Positions 42,985 to 51,547 of a stretch of 64,000 nt of DNA are shown piece after piece. Position numbers and translations under genes: made by a program. Below the pieces are notes generated by a model. That model saw only the letters and a program-made list of their open reading frames with translations. It ran no database searches and was not told the DNA's origin. This stretch comes from Nitrospira sp. Its GTDB lineage: Bacteria > Nitrospirota > Nitrospiria > Nitrospirales > Nitrospiraceae. The stretch covers positions 2,775,001-2,839,000 of the forward strand of contig CP054184.1 of assembly GCA_015709715.1 (NCBI GenBank), read 5' to 3'. Every line of letters starts with the position of its first letter. Position 1 is the first letter of the stretch.

Positions 42985-45900
42985 TCAGCGGTTCATGCCG
43001 GCGTGGTCGAGCACCTGTTGAATATGCACGTCGACCTGCCTGAGCACCGATGGCGCAACCGCGTAACCGTCGCTCTCATAGGTCAGGATCGGCATACCTT
43101 GTCGCAGGCTGAGCGGCTTGAGAATCGCTTCCGAGATGCGGTAGGGCAGGCAATTGAACGGGCCGATGAGGATGAGCCCATCATACCCTTCGCGGGCGGC
43201 ATCCAGTCCCTTGCCGATGGTCGGAAGCAATTCTCCCCAAATCGTGTGCGACACATGCGCCGCGCCCTTGTCGAAGATGGCGGCGGCTTCATTGGGGCCG
43301 GAGACCAGGAGGCCTGTTTTCTCGAAGAGGCCACGGTAGTGGTCCTCAATGCCTTGCAGAAGTTGGTGCCCGGCCCACTGCCGCAGGTACAGTTGCCCCT
43401 CGGGCTCAAGAATCTTGCTGCAGGCCTTCGCCATGGCCAGGCCTCCCGGCTTCACCCCCCAGGCATCCGCTGTCCAAGCCAGCTCATCATAGGAGAGGTA
43501 GAGGAACAGGTCGCTCAGGTCGACCGGCTTGAGGATGATCCCGCGGTCGGCGTAGAGGTCGCGCACCCCATCCATGAAGAACGAGCTGAAGCGGGTGAAG
43601 AAATCACCGGCGACGACGACGCGTGGGCAGGTGCGCGGGGCTTTGGTTCGGGGCAGGGCCGCGATACGGTCGACGAACGAAGGCAGCGCCTCGTTGAATT
43701 CATCCCACGAGGCGATGCGGTCAGTGAATGCCTGCCACTCCGCGCCGAGCCGAGTGCTCACGCTCGGTTCGCCGACGACGCGCAACACATGATCCAGTTC
43801 CACCAGCACATCGCCGACGACGATGGCCGGCGCAAACGATTTGGTCAGCCGATCCTTGTCGAAGCCGAGATAGCCATTCGCTTCACGGGGGTCGAAGAGG
43901 AACAGGTCCGGCAGCTGCTGCTCGCTGATGAATCGCTCTAAATAGCCGATGTAGGCGTCGCTGACGCAGGGGGCGCCGCCGCGCAGCATATAAAAACCGG
44001 CCACCTCGTCCGGTCGGCGTTGGTCCTGCACCTGCAGCAACTGCCCAATACAAATCGGAAGCGGCAGGCACTCGCGGCCGGAGGTGTATTGCAAGCCGCG
44101 GTCGAGCTGCGCTCGGTCGAGCGGCAATACCAACCCCGGATGGAGGCCGAGCCAACGCGCCGCCATGGCGACCGCGTGGGTGTGGTAGGGCGAAAAGTTG
44201 GGGAAATACAAGATGACGCGAGGATCGGTCAGGGGCAGGGTGGCCCCGTTCGAGCGGATGACTACCCCGTCAGCAGCGAGGCGGCAGGCCGTAAAGGCGT
44301 TGCTCAGGCGACCGTGGGCCTCCCGGTAGTTGTCGATGATGTCGAGAAATGCCTCCAGCCTCGTCTGGACGCCGGCGTCGGCGGTATGCGCGTCGATCTC
44401 CAAAATGAGATAGGGTTTGGATCCCAGTTCGGAGGCCAAGGTCGCGTGCGTGAAGGCGTCGATGGTGCAGCTGAAATTGCTCACGCTGAGCAGGAAGAGA
44501 TTCGGGTGCTGCTTGGCCACCTCGACGGCATTGAGGATCTGGTTGGCGAAGTGCCAGGAGGTGGGGCCTGCGCCGCGCGCGGTCAGGCAGTCGGCGGGAA
44601 TGACCGGGATGCCCATGCTGGAGAGTTTCTTGCCGACCGACTGAGACGCTTCCGGGGTAAAGGCGTTGTAACTATGGCCCGCGAGGAGAATGGCCGGTGT
44701 GCCCGAGGCAATGGCCCGTTCCAACGCGCGATGGCCCATATCGCTCAGCCTCTGTTCGGCGGCGGTCTGGGCCTGCACGGCCTCGCTCCAAGCCTGTGCG
44801 GCCGTTTCGCGCTCTACGCCCAACTCCCGTACCGCGATCTCCACGAGAGTTCCGCAGGACTCGTACCCGCGGGTGAAGTCCAAGACGGGTGAGAGTAGGC
44901 GACTCTCGGGAAAGGCCTTGGACAGGAAATAGGGTTCGGCCTGGGTAATCGGGCAGAGATAGGAATCCCGACAGCCGCCGTTTGCGGGCATGCGCATGAC
45001 CTGCGGAATGAAGATGAGCCCGATCCCGCGCCGGGACAGGTCCAGTACCGCTCCGTGGGCGATTTGAGCGGGAAAACAGAAGCCGGAGTAGGAGGTGAGG
45101 TCGCCGCGCGGGTCCACGTCGGACAGCACGACGTCCATCCCGAGGCGACGGAAGAACGTGGCATAGAGCGGAAAGAGCGAATGGGTCGTCAGGGCCCGGG
45201 GAATCCCAATGCGCCTGTCCGCGGTCGCGGAGGTGACGGGGTGCCCCAGCGATTCGCGTACGAACGCTTTGGCACTCTCATAGGCCGGGCCCACGCCCCA
45301 ATGGGCGCGTTCCGCTCGATCCTGTTGTGGCGTCGCGGCGGGTGGCGTCGGTGGGACTTGGAAGATCACCTGGGCCCGTTGCTCGACGAGGTCAGTCGCG
45401 ACGGCGGTGCGCGCCTTCCGTTTCCAGACATTTTCATAGAGGCTGCAACGCCCTCCGAAGGGGAACCGTCGCCCGGCGACTTCAAACCGGTCGATGCTGC
45501 AATACATTTTGCACGCGCCGCAAGTAAAACGTCCCACCAGCCGCATCTCCGGTCCGCAGAGGGTCAGCAGATCCGTGAAGCGACGTGTGCTCTTGCCGGC
45601 TCGTTTGTACGCCAGCAGCCCTACGCCGAACGCGCCGAGGAGTTCCGGGTTGGGCGGGATGACGACCGGGCGGCCGACGCTGTGCGCAAAGGCATGGCCG
45701 ACGGCTCGGTTCAACGCGACGCCGCCTTGCAGGAAGACTTTTTTGCCTACATAGCGCGGGCCCTTGACACGATTCAGATAGTTGGCTGCGATCGCATAGA
45801 CTAACCCTGCGATGATGTTGTCGCGAGGGTGGCCCTGTTGTTGCGCGAGACGGATGTCGGAGTTGATGAAGGCGGCGCAGGTAGCCTTGAAGTGCACGGG

Positions 45901-47223
45901 GGAGGGGGCAATCAGCGCCTGGTCGGCGATGGCGGAGACGGAGAGACCCAAATCGCTGTGGGCGCTTTCTTCGAGGAAGGAGCCTGTGCCAGCCGAACAG
46001 GCATTGTTCATAGCGTAGTCGATCGGGACCCCGTTGCGCAGGTAGATGTATTTCGAATCCTGGCCTCCGATCTCGAAGATCGTATCGACGTCGGGATCAA
46101 AATGGGTGGCGCCCGCGGCATGGGCGGAAATCTCATTGTAGACGTGCTCCGTCCCCAAATACGCGCCGGCCAATTCACGGGCCGATCCGGTGGTGCCGAT
46201 GATCTCGATAGGGCGATTGCCCACGTGACTGAGAAGGGCGTCGAGGCACTCGCGCGTGGCACCCACGGGGTTCCCCTTCGTGCGGCCGTAATGCGAGGCT
46301 ACCAGGGCCTGCGTCGCCGGATCGAGCAGCACGGCCTTGGTGGTGGTGGAGCCGGCGTCGATTCCCAGGATGAGAGGGCCGTCGGGCGGTGCCTGCATGG
46401 GGGGCGGGGCGATGACCTGTACCCGGTCTCCATAGAGATGGAGCGGTGGGAGGTGGCCCAGTACCGGTTGAGAAGCGATCTTCGGGCTCCGCTCCTGCGG
46501 AGCGTCTCTGGTGAGCAGGGCCGTGCCCCAGGCCTCGAACCAGGGACTCTCCGGCAGGACCACCCAGTCGGTCTGCGGTACTTTCGCCCGCAGGGCGGCC
46601 ACCATGGCGGAATTGTGCGTGACCCCGCCGATCAACAGCACGCGCTTCGGGGCGCGGGCCCCTTTCTCCAGCAGGGCAATGACCTTGTTGGACATGCTAT
46701 CGTGGAGTGTATGGAGAATATCCTGGGGCGTCGCTTCGTTGCGGTTGAGTTTATGCGTGATGTCCGATTTGCAGTGGACGGAACAGCGCGAGGCCAGCGG
46801 TACGACCTTGCCGCTGTGGGAGAGCGCAATCGCCTCGTCCATCCCCAACCCCATCCGGCCGATCTGTTGCACGAAGAATTCGCCGCTTCCTGCGGCGCAT
46901 TTGTTGTGCGAGAGGACGTTGGTGATGCGCGCGTCGGTCAGCAGATAGACCAGAAAGGATTCGCCGCCCAGTGAGGCCACCGCGTCGAAAGGGCCGGGAA
47001 TTTCCCGGAGCGCGCGCTGGATGGCCGCGGCTTCCGGCACATGCCCCAACTGCCCGGACACGCCGAAGTACTCGGCGTCGGCGAATTCCGGGCGAGACAG
47101 GATCTCCTGCAACACCTCAAGCGGGCGGCCTTGATGGGGGAGAATCGCCGCAGACCGTGCTTCGCCTCTGAGCGCGGCGACCTTGACCGTGATGGCGCCG
47201 ATGTTGATGCCAATAAAGGCCAT
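42985..47223 (-). CDS. Giant activase/2-hydroxyacyl-CoA-dehydratase-like fusion protein
   Basis: This 1412-residue protein has two ASKHA ATPase domains: residues 1-245 (GINIGAITVKVA, CAAGSGEFF at 109) and 286-550 (GIDAGSTTTKAV at 287, NACSAGTGSF at 408). They resemble activators of 2-hydroxyacyl-CoA dehydratase, and each keeps the Cys that would bridge a [4Fe-4S] cluster. CGACKMYC near 565 adds further cluster-like Cys. The C-terminal half matches DUF2229 and HgdB-like regions (IGIPRALTTHSLFPLYATFF onward). No dehydratase partner genes are near. It may catalyse an ATP-driven difficult reduction; the substrate is unknown. Confidence 0.85.
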   Translation of the reverse strand: MAFIGINIGAITVKVAALRGEARSAAILPHQGRPLEVLQEILSRPEFADAEYFGVSGQLGHVPEAAAIQRALREIPGPFDAVASLGGESFLVYLLTDARITNVLSHNKCAAGSGEFFVQQIGRMGLGMDEAIALSHSGKVVPLASRCSVHCKSDITHKLNRNEATPQDILHTLHDSMSNKVIALLEKGARAPKRVLLIGGVTHNSAMVAALRAKVPQTDWVVLPESPWFEAWGTALLTRDAPQERSPKIASQPVLGHLPPLHLYGDRVQVIAPPPMQAPPDGPLILGIDAGSTTTKAVLLDPATQALVASHYGRTKGNPVGATRECLDALLSHVGNRPIEIIGTTGSARELAGAYLGTEHVYNEISAHAAGATHFDPDVDTIFEIGGQDSKYIYLRNGVPIDYAMNNACSAGTGSFLEESAHSDLGLSVSAIADQALIAPSPVHFKATCAAFINSDIRLAQQQGHPRDNIIAGLVYAIAANYLNRVKGPRYVGKKVFLQGGVALNRAVGHAFAHSVGRPVVIPPNPELLGAFGVGLLAYKRAGKSTRRFTDLLTLCGPEMRLVGRFTCGACKMYCSIDRFEVAGRRFPFGGRCSLYENVWKRKARTAVATDLVEQRAQVIFQVPPTPPAATPQQDRAERAHWGVGPAYESAKAFVRESLGHPVTSATADRRIGIPRALTTHSLFPLYATFFRRLGMDVVLSDVDPRGDLTSYSGFCFPAQIAHGAVLDLSRRGIGLIFIPQVMRMPANGGCRDSYLCPITQAEPYFLSKAFPESRLLSPVLDFTRGYESCGTLVEIAVRELGVERETAAQAWSEAVQAQTAAEQRLSDMGHRALERAIASGTPAILLAGHSYNAFTPEASQSVGKKLSSMGIPVIPADCLTARGAGPTSWHFANQILNAVEVAKQHPNLFLLSVSNFSCTIDAFTHATLASELGSKPYLILEIDAHTADAGVQTRLEAFLDIIDNYREAHGRLSNAFTACRLAADGVVIRSNGATLPLTDPRVILYFPNFSPYHTHAVAMAARWLGLHPGLVLPLDRAQLDRGLQYTSGRECLPLPICIGQLLQVQDQRRPDEVAGFYMLRGGAPCVSDAYIGYLERFISEQQLPDLFLFDPREANGYLGFDKDRLTKSFAPAIVVGDVLVELDHVLRVVGEPSVSTRLGAEWQAFTDRIASWDEFNEALPSFVDRIAALPRTKAPRTCPRVVVAGDFFTRFSSFFMDGVRDLYADRGIILKPVDLSDLFLYLSYDELAWTADAWGVKPGGLAMAKACSKILEPEGQLYLRQWAGHQLLQGIEDHYRGLFEKTGLLVSGPNEAAAIFDKGAAHVSHTIWGELLPTIGKGLDAAREGYDGLILIGPFNCLPYRISEAILKPLSLRQGMPILTYESDGYAVAPSVLRQVDVHIQQVLDHAGMNR

Positions 47224-47285
47224 GCGGATCTCCGTTCCCTGGCGGAGGGGCCGTGCTGGTCGTGTGATCGTCCATCACGGTGATC

Positions 47286-47301
47286 AGCAAGTCGCGTACC
47301 G
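47286..47301 (-). promoter_or_regulatory. Candidate sigma-54 (-24/-12) promoter of the activase-like gene
   Basis: Minus-strand CGGTACGCGACTTGCT has GG and GC ten bases apart and an intact TTGCT, with two mismatches in the -24 box. It lies 63 bases upstream of the 47223 start. Confidence 0.33.
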
Positions 47302-47443
47302 TCAGAGCCATGACCGTCGTACATGTGGACGACAAACCAAGGTGAGGAAATCCGCCACAAGCTCTTCAGTAACTCTGGCGCGAAAGGGCACAGGGGCACC
47401 CAAGCAACCGGGCCTTCATCCGATCATCAAGGGGGAACGCCGC

Positions 47444-47459
47444 AGGCATTACGATTGCT
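47444..47459 (+). promoter_or_regulatory. Candidate sigma-54 (-24/-12) promoter before the Ddh-like gene
   Basis: AGGCATTACGATTGCT has GG and GC ten bases apart and an intact TTGCT. It would start transcription just before the ribosome site of the TTG-initiated gene at 47486. Confidence 0.28.
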
Positions 47460-47485
47460 CACACGAACCATCAAGGGAGGGGGGC

Positions 47486-48391
47486 TTGGACCCGATTCGC
47501 CTAGGTATCGTGGGGTTTGGAAAGGTTGGAAAGGCCTGCGCCGAGACGTTACTCCACAGCAAGGATCTGTCGCTGGCAGGGATCGTACGGCGCAGTGAGA
47601 GTCTGACCCTTCCCCTTGCCGAGGCATTCCGAAAGGTGCCGGTCGTCACGCACATGGCTGCCTTGCCTCGCGCAGAGGGAGCATTGCTCTGTGTGCCTGC
47701 CGCGCAGGTGGCGGGGGCGGCACGCGACTGTTTGCAGCATGGCATCCCCGTCATCGAATCATCGGTCCTGCATGGAGAAGCCTTTTGTGCCTATCGCGAG
47801 ACGATCCACCGTTTAGCGCTGCACCATGAAGTGCCCGCCATCGTCGGGGCCGGCTGGGATCCTGGCGGACTGTCCATCTTGCGCTCCCTGTTTGCGTTGC
47901 TGGTGCCGCAGGGGGGCATTGAGGAGACCCACCGAATTGCCGACAGCCTGCACCACACCGCGATGGTACGGCAAGTAGTCGGAGTGAAAGCCGCGCTCTG
48001 CACTGAGCATCGGACTTCGAGCGGGCGGCGGCAGCGGTATGTGTACGTCGAACTGGAACCAGGGGTGGATGGGGATCGCGTGGCGGCCGCGATCCGTGCC
48101 GATCCTCTATTCTTGGGAGACGACACCGTTGTGTTTCCAGTCGAAAGTGTGGCGGCACTCGAGCAGGGCCGCGGGCTTGTGCTGGAACGGCGCAGCGCGC
48201 CAGGGTCCGTGGCGCACCAGCGGCTGTTATTCGAAGCACGTTTTGATGAGGTCTGGACGACGGCCTGGATGATGTTGGCCGCCGCCCGCGCCTTGCCGGG
48301 GCTGAGGCCTGGCGCCTACACGCTGCTCGACCTGCCGGTCCGCGACCTGTGGGGGACCCAGGCGGACCAGGCGGTCCGAGCATGGTTGTAG
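47486..48391 (+). CDS. Diaminopimelate dehydrogenase-like oxidoreductase
   Basis: This 301-residue protein has an N-terminal Rossmann loop (LGIVGFGKVGKA). VIESSVLHG and AIVGAGWDPGGLSIL, then VGVKAALC, follow the order seen in meso-diaminopimelate dehydrogenase. It is shorter than the usual ~325 residues. AAGGGAGGGG precedes a TTG start, and no ATG in frame has a better site. If it is functional it gives a one-step route to meso-diaminopimelate; it could also act on another amino acid. Confidence 0.72.
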   Translation: MDPIRLGIVGFGKVGKACAETLLHSKDLSLAGIVRRSESLTLPLAEAFRKVPVVTHMAALPRAEGALLCVPAAQVAGAARDCLQHGIPVIESSVLHGEAFCAYRETIHRLALHHEVPAIVGAGWDPGGLSILRSLFALLVPQGGIEETHRIADSLHHTAMVRQVVGVKAALCTEHRTSSGRRQRYVYVELEPGVDGDRVAAAIRADPLFLGDDTVVFPVESVAALEQGRGLVLERRSAPGSVAHQRLLFEARFDEVWTTAWMMLAAARALPGLRPGAYTLLDLPVRDLWGTQADQAVRAWL

Positions 48392-48463
48392 AGTGGAGTG
48401 ACAGAGGGCCTCATTCGCAGGTGTGCGTGGCGACTGCGGTGTTGAGATAAGAGGGACACAGGC

Positions 48464-49018
48464 ATGGGTAGAAGGTGGCGGTGGGATGTGATGGCAGCTT
48501 GGTTGGTGCTGTTGCTGCCAGCTTGCGGCGGGGTGACGGTCATACCGGCCGATCTGGAAGGGCGGGTCGATCAGACCGTGACCTTCGAACAATTGAAGTC
48601 CTCTCCCGACTCGTTCAAGGGGCGTCTGGTGGTATTGGGGGGCAATGTATTGTCGGCGCGGCGTTTAAAAGAAGCGACTCGTATCGAACTGTTGCAACTA
48701 CCGCTGGACAGTTCTCTGGAGCCGAGCGGGCGACCGATCGATTCAAGGGGACGGTTCCTCGCATTTCAGAAGACATTCCTGGATCCGGCGGCGGTGCCGC
48801 CTGGCACGCGGGTCACGGTGGTGGGGGAAGTCACCGGCACCATGACCCTCACCCTCGACGACATCGACTACGTCTACCCATCGCTGGATGTGCAGGCCAT
48901 CACGATCTGGCCCGCCCAGACGCCGGCCTATTGGTTCCGTCCCATGCCCTATTTCGGCGCCTATTGGGGCCCGTATTGGGGCCCCTACTGGGGTCCCTAT
49001 TGGGGGCCCTACTGGTAG
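48464..49018 (+). CDS. Slp-family outer-membrane lipoprotein with YWGP tail
   Basis: This 184-residue protein has a lipobox LPAC (Cys about 21) and the Slp domain, with TFEQLKSSPDSFKGRLVVLGG, then RVTVVGEVTG. The C-terminus is a run of YWGP repeats ending in YW, encoded by the 12-base tandem repeat at 48962. Slp lipoproteins are starvation- or stress-induced. The aromatic repeat tail could interact with surface structures. Confidence 0.83.
   Translation: MGRRWRWDVMAAWLVLLLPACGGVTVIPADLEGRVDQTVTFEQLKSSPDSFKGRLVVLGGNVLSARRLKEATRIELLQLPLDSSLEPSGRPIDSRGRFLAFQKTFLDPAAVPPGTRVTVVGEVTGTMTLTLDDIDYVYPSLDVQAITIWPAQTPAYWFRPMPYFGAYWGPYWGPYWGPYWGPYW
48962..49015 (+). repeat. 12-base tandem repeat, 4.5 copies, encoding Tyr-Trp-Gly-Pro
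   Basis: Units of the form TATTGGGGCCCG differ only at third codon positions. They lie in frame at the very end of the Slp lipoprotein gene. Copy number change would lengthen or shorten the tail without shifting frame. Confidence 0.9.
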
Positions 49019-49036
49019 CCGAAGACAAGGAGTGCC

Positions 49037-49726
49037 ATGACCAAGCGAGCGGATGATGCTATGTTTCGAGATCGTCGTGATGCGGGTCGCGCGTTGGCTC
49101 AGGCCCTTTCGAAATACAAGGACGATCCCGCCGTCATCGTGGTGGCGCTGCCACGGGGCGGAGTGGTCATCGGCTATGAGATCAGCCTGGCGTTACATCT
49201 CCCCCTGGACGTGTTGGTGGTGAGGAAGCTCGGTACGCCGGTGAATCCAGAGCTGGCGATGGGCGCATTGGCAGAGACCGGTTATCGATACTTGAACGAG
49301 GACGTCATCAGAACGTATGGGGTCACGGTGGAGCAGTTGGATGCGGAGGTGCGCCGGCAAGAGCGGGAAATTCTGAGGCGGAGTGACAAGTATCGCGGCG
49401 GGCGGCGGCTGCCGCCGCTGAAGGGAAACACCGTACTGGTCGTGGATGATGGGATTGCGACCGGAGCCACGCTGTATGCTGCCTTGGCCGCTCTGCGGCA
49501 GGCGGAGGCGGCCCGATTGGTGGTGGCCGTTCCGGTGGCGCCGCCGGATGCCGCGCGTGACCTTCGGGCCAAGGTGGACGAGGTCGTCATTCTTCAGACG
49601 CCGGCGTGGTTTTTCGGCATCAGCCAGTTTTACGAGCGCTTTCCGCAGGTCGAGGATGAGGAAGTGATTGCCTGTTTGGAGACGGTTCGCGAAGCCTTGT
49701 CGCGCGGCAATACCTCAGCCGGATGA
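49037..49726 (+). CDS. Phosphoribosyltransferase family protein
   Basis: This 229-residue protein has VALPRGGVVIGY and the PRPP motif VLVVDDGIATGATLY. It shares nearly all motifs with the protein at 17595, including the conserved FYERFPQVED segment near the C-terminus (FYEQFEQVED in the other). The two are paralogues. AAGGAG precedes the ATG. It follows the Slp gene by 18 bases. Confidence 0.85.
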   Translation: MTKRADDAMFRDRRDAGRALAQALSKYKDDPAVIVVALPRGGVVIGYEISLALHLPLDVLVVRKLGTPVNPELAMGALAETGYRYLNEDVIRTYGVTVEQLDAEVRRQEREILRRSDKYRGGRRLPPLKGNTVLVVDDGIATGATLYAALAALRQAEAARLVVAVPVAPPDAARDLRAKVDEVVILQTPAWFFGISQFYERFPQVEDEEVIACLETVREALSRGNTSAG

Positions 49727-49780
49727 AGCGTGAGATTGTGCCTGTGCTGTAGAACCTGGAGCCAGAATAAGGAGTAGTCC

Positions 49781-50242
49781 ATGGCGTTCGAGCTGACGAG
49801 TAGCGCGTTCGCGGAGGGGGAGTGGATTCCGAAGAAGCATACCTGTGAAGGCCAGGACCTGTCGCCGCCCTTGCGCTGGAACCACCCGCCGACGGGAACG
49901 CGCAGTTTTGCGCTGATCGCCGATGATCCCGATGCGCCGGCCGGGACATGGGTCCACTGGGTGATGTACAACATTCCCATCGATATTCGCGGGTTGGTTG
50001 AAGCCCTTCCTGCTCAAGACATCCTGCCGAATGACGCCCAGCAGGGTCTCAACGACTTCAAGCGAGTCGGTTATGGCGGACCCTGCCCGCCGCCCGGCAA
50101 CCCCCATCGTTACTACTTCAGGCTCTACGCGTTAGATCAGGAGTTGAGTCTCAAACCGCGGGCCGCCAAGGCGCAGGTTCTTGATGCAATGAAAGGCCAC
50201 GTGCTGGCGGAAGCCCAGTTGATGGGGCGGTTCACGCGATAG
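49781..50242 (+). CDS. YbhB/YbcL-type PEBP (Raf kinase inhibitor-like) protein
   Basis: This 153-residue protein has the PEBP ligand-pocket motifs DDPDAPAGTWVHWVMYNIP and GGPCPPPGNPHRYYFRLYAL. It binds anionic phospho-ligands in other organisms; the bacterial role is unclear. AAGGAG precedes the ATG. It is in the same direction as the phosphoribosyltransferase gene. Confidence 0.9.
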   Translation: MAFELTSSAFAEGEWIPKKHTCEGQDLSPPLRWNHPPTGTRSFALIADDPDAPAGTWVHWVMYNIPIDIRGLVEALPAQDILPNDAQQGLNDFKRVGYGGPCPPPGNPHRYYFRLYALDQELSLKPRAAKAQVLDAMKGHVLAEAQLMGRFTR

Positions 50243-50244
50243 GA

Positions 50245-50275
50245 CCGGGATTGCCGTCCTGTTTCGTGATCCCGG
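50245..50275. terminator. 7-bp hairpin between convergent genes
   Basis: CCGGGAT and ATCCCGG pair across a 17-base loop just past the PEBP stop. There is no U-tract, so it is only a weak terminator candidate serving either convergent gene. Confidence 0.28.
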
Positions 50276-50311
50276 CCCCCACTCTCAGTTCAGATCGGGA
50301 GAAGCTGAGTC

Positions 50312-50665
50312 CTACTTGTGGCGCTGATGAAGCGTGATGTGATTGCCATCCTGATCCGCGATCACGGCCATCCGGCAGACCGGCGTGTCAAATATTTCGG
50401 TGGCGAATGACACGGCCCGTTCCTTCATTTTGTAGACGAACCCATTAAGATCCGACACCTCAAACGCCACAACGGCGCCTTTTGCTCCAGGAACATGTCC
50501 CATGTCCGCCGTGGTGATCGCAAAGGTTGAGCCTCCGATCTCGTATTCCACCCAGACGTCTTGGTAATTGCTGCTGACCCGCAAACCGAGTACCTGCTCA
50601 TAGAAGGCTCTGGCCCGCGCCATAGCCGAAACGGGATAGACCGTAAAGGCCATCGAGGTGATCAT
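50312..50665 (-). CDS. VOC/glyoxalase-like protein
   Basis: This 117-residue protein has the VOC fold: FTVYPVSAMARARAFYEQVLGL at the start of the first beta-alpha unit, and VIADQDGNHITLHQ at the end with a candidate metal Glu/His. GAAAGGAGT precedes ATG 50665; an in-frame ATG at 50722 is unlikely. The substrate is unknown. Confidence 0.84.
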   Translation of the reverse strand: MITSMAFTVYPVSAMARARAFYEQVLGLRVSSNYQDVWVEYEIGGSTFAITTADMGHVPGAKGAVVAFEVSDLNGFVYKMKERAVSFATEIFDTPVCRMAVIADQDGNHITLHQRHK

Positions 50666-50723
50666 TGACGGACTCCTTTCAGGACGGGAATCACTGGAGG
50701 GGTCTCGTCCCGTCCGACGCATC

Positions 50724-50972
50724 TTACACCGGAGGCCTTTGGCTCAGGATTTCTCGCTCGGCTTCAAGCCAATCGTCCAGCGCGCAGCCGTGTCGATACC
50801 CCTGCTCTGCATAGCGTTCATAGGCTCGTTTGGCAATCAGCGCTTGTAGCTCATCGGAGGTCGGTCCCCGCTGGGCGTGAGATGAAGGTGCGGCCCCCGA
50901 AGGTTTTGCCGCTGTCCGCGTAGAGGCCTGTCGCCTCTGTCCTGCCTTGTTTTGTCGGGATGGGGTCAGCAT
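50724..50972 (-). CDS. DUF2934 family protein
   Basis: This 82-residue protein has a basic low-complexity N-terminal half. The C-terminal DUF2934 signature is IAKRAYERYAEQGYRHG followed by DDWLEAEREIL. It is helical and soluble, of unknown function. AAGGAGAAGCCC precedes the ATG. Confidence 0.76.
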   Translation of the reverse strand: MLTPSRQNKAGQRRQASTRTAAKPSGAAPSSHAQRGPTSDELQALIAKRAYERYAEQGYRHGCALDDWLEAEREILSQRPPV

Positions 50973-51547
50973 GGGCTTCTCCTTGCGTCATGGTTGGACG
51001 GTGGGTTCAGAGCTAGCATCAATGAGCGGTGCCGACGCGAATGGGCGGTCGAGACATTCCATCGGGAACGCGTGGGCAGGTTGTTCAAAGCGAAGCGGGG
51101 TTTGGTTCATGACCTTCCTTGCCCCGGCTTGGCGGGGCCTGGGGTGGAGGATCGCTTGTGGCAGGCTTCGATCGCCTGAAACTTGCAAGCACCATCACAC
51201 TAGGGGCGGGCCTAGAACAGGTAAGAGCAAGAGGGACGCCACAGAGGTGAGGAAGTTTCGCGGGCAGGATCTGCGCATAAAAGCACACGGCTTCTTTCGA
51301 GGTGGTTCTGTGATGGGGAGAACTGGGGAGCTACGCCCCAAGACTAGAGCAGCAGGCTGTAGAGAAAAGTCCCAGGCATGGGAAGAGCGGTCGTATTGCG
51401 CCGGTGGGGATCGGGACCATCGTCAGTCGAGCCCGGGAAAATGACGCAGCTATCCAGTTTCGCGGCATCCTCGATCCGGAAGAGGTGAAAGAACGGATTC
51501 ACGCTGCATTCTTGAGGCGACGGTCTGAGGAATGAGTGGGGAGACCG
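50973..51547. other. Intergenic region, about 575 bases, no gene recognised
   Basis: No frame here has a convincing start plus protein-like composition. One frame ending at 51535 (GIGTIVSRARENDAAIQF, then DPEEVKERIHAAFLRRR) reads like the C-terminus of a protein but has no start and may be a remnant. The promoter for the CapA gene should lie in the right part. Confidence 0.45.

Noticed and set aside
42775-43941. Plus-strand frame opposite the activase-like gene and the mlaC-like gene
   Set aside because: It runs across two real minus-strand genes and carries no recognisable motif.
51408-51535. Short frame ending before the CapA gene (DPEEVKERIHAAFLRRR)
   Set aside because: The translation is protein-like at its end, but no start codon with a ribosome site exists; it may be a remnant, too short to support.
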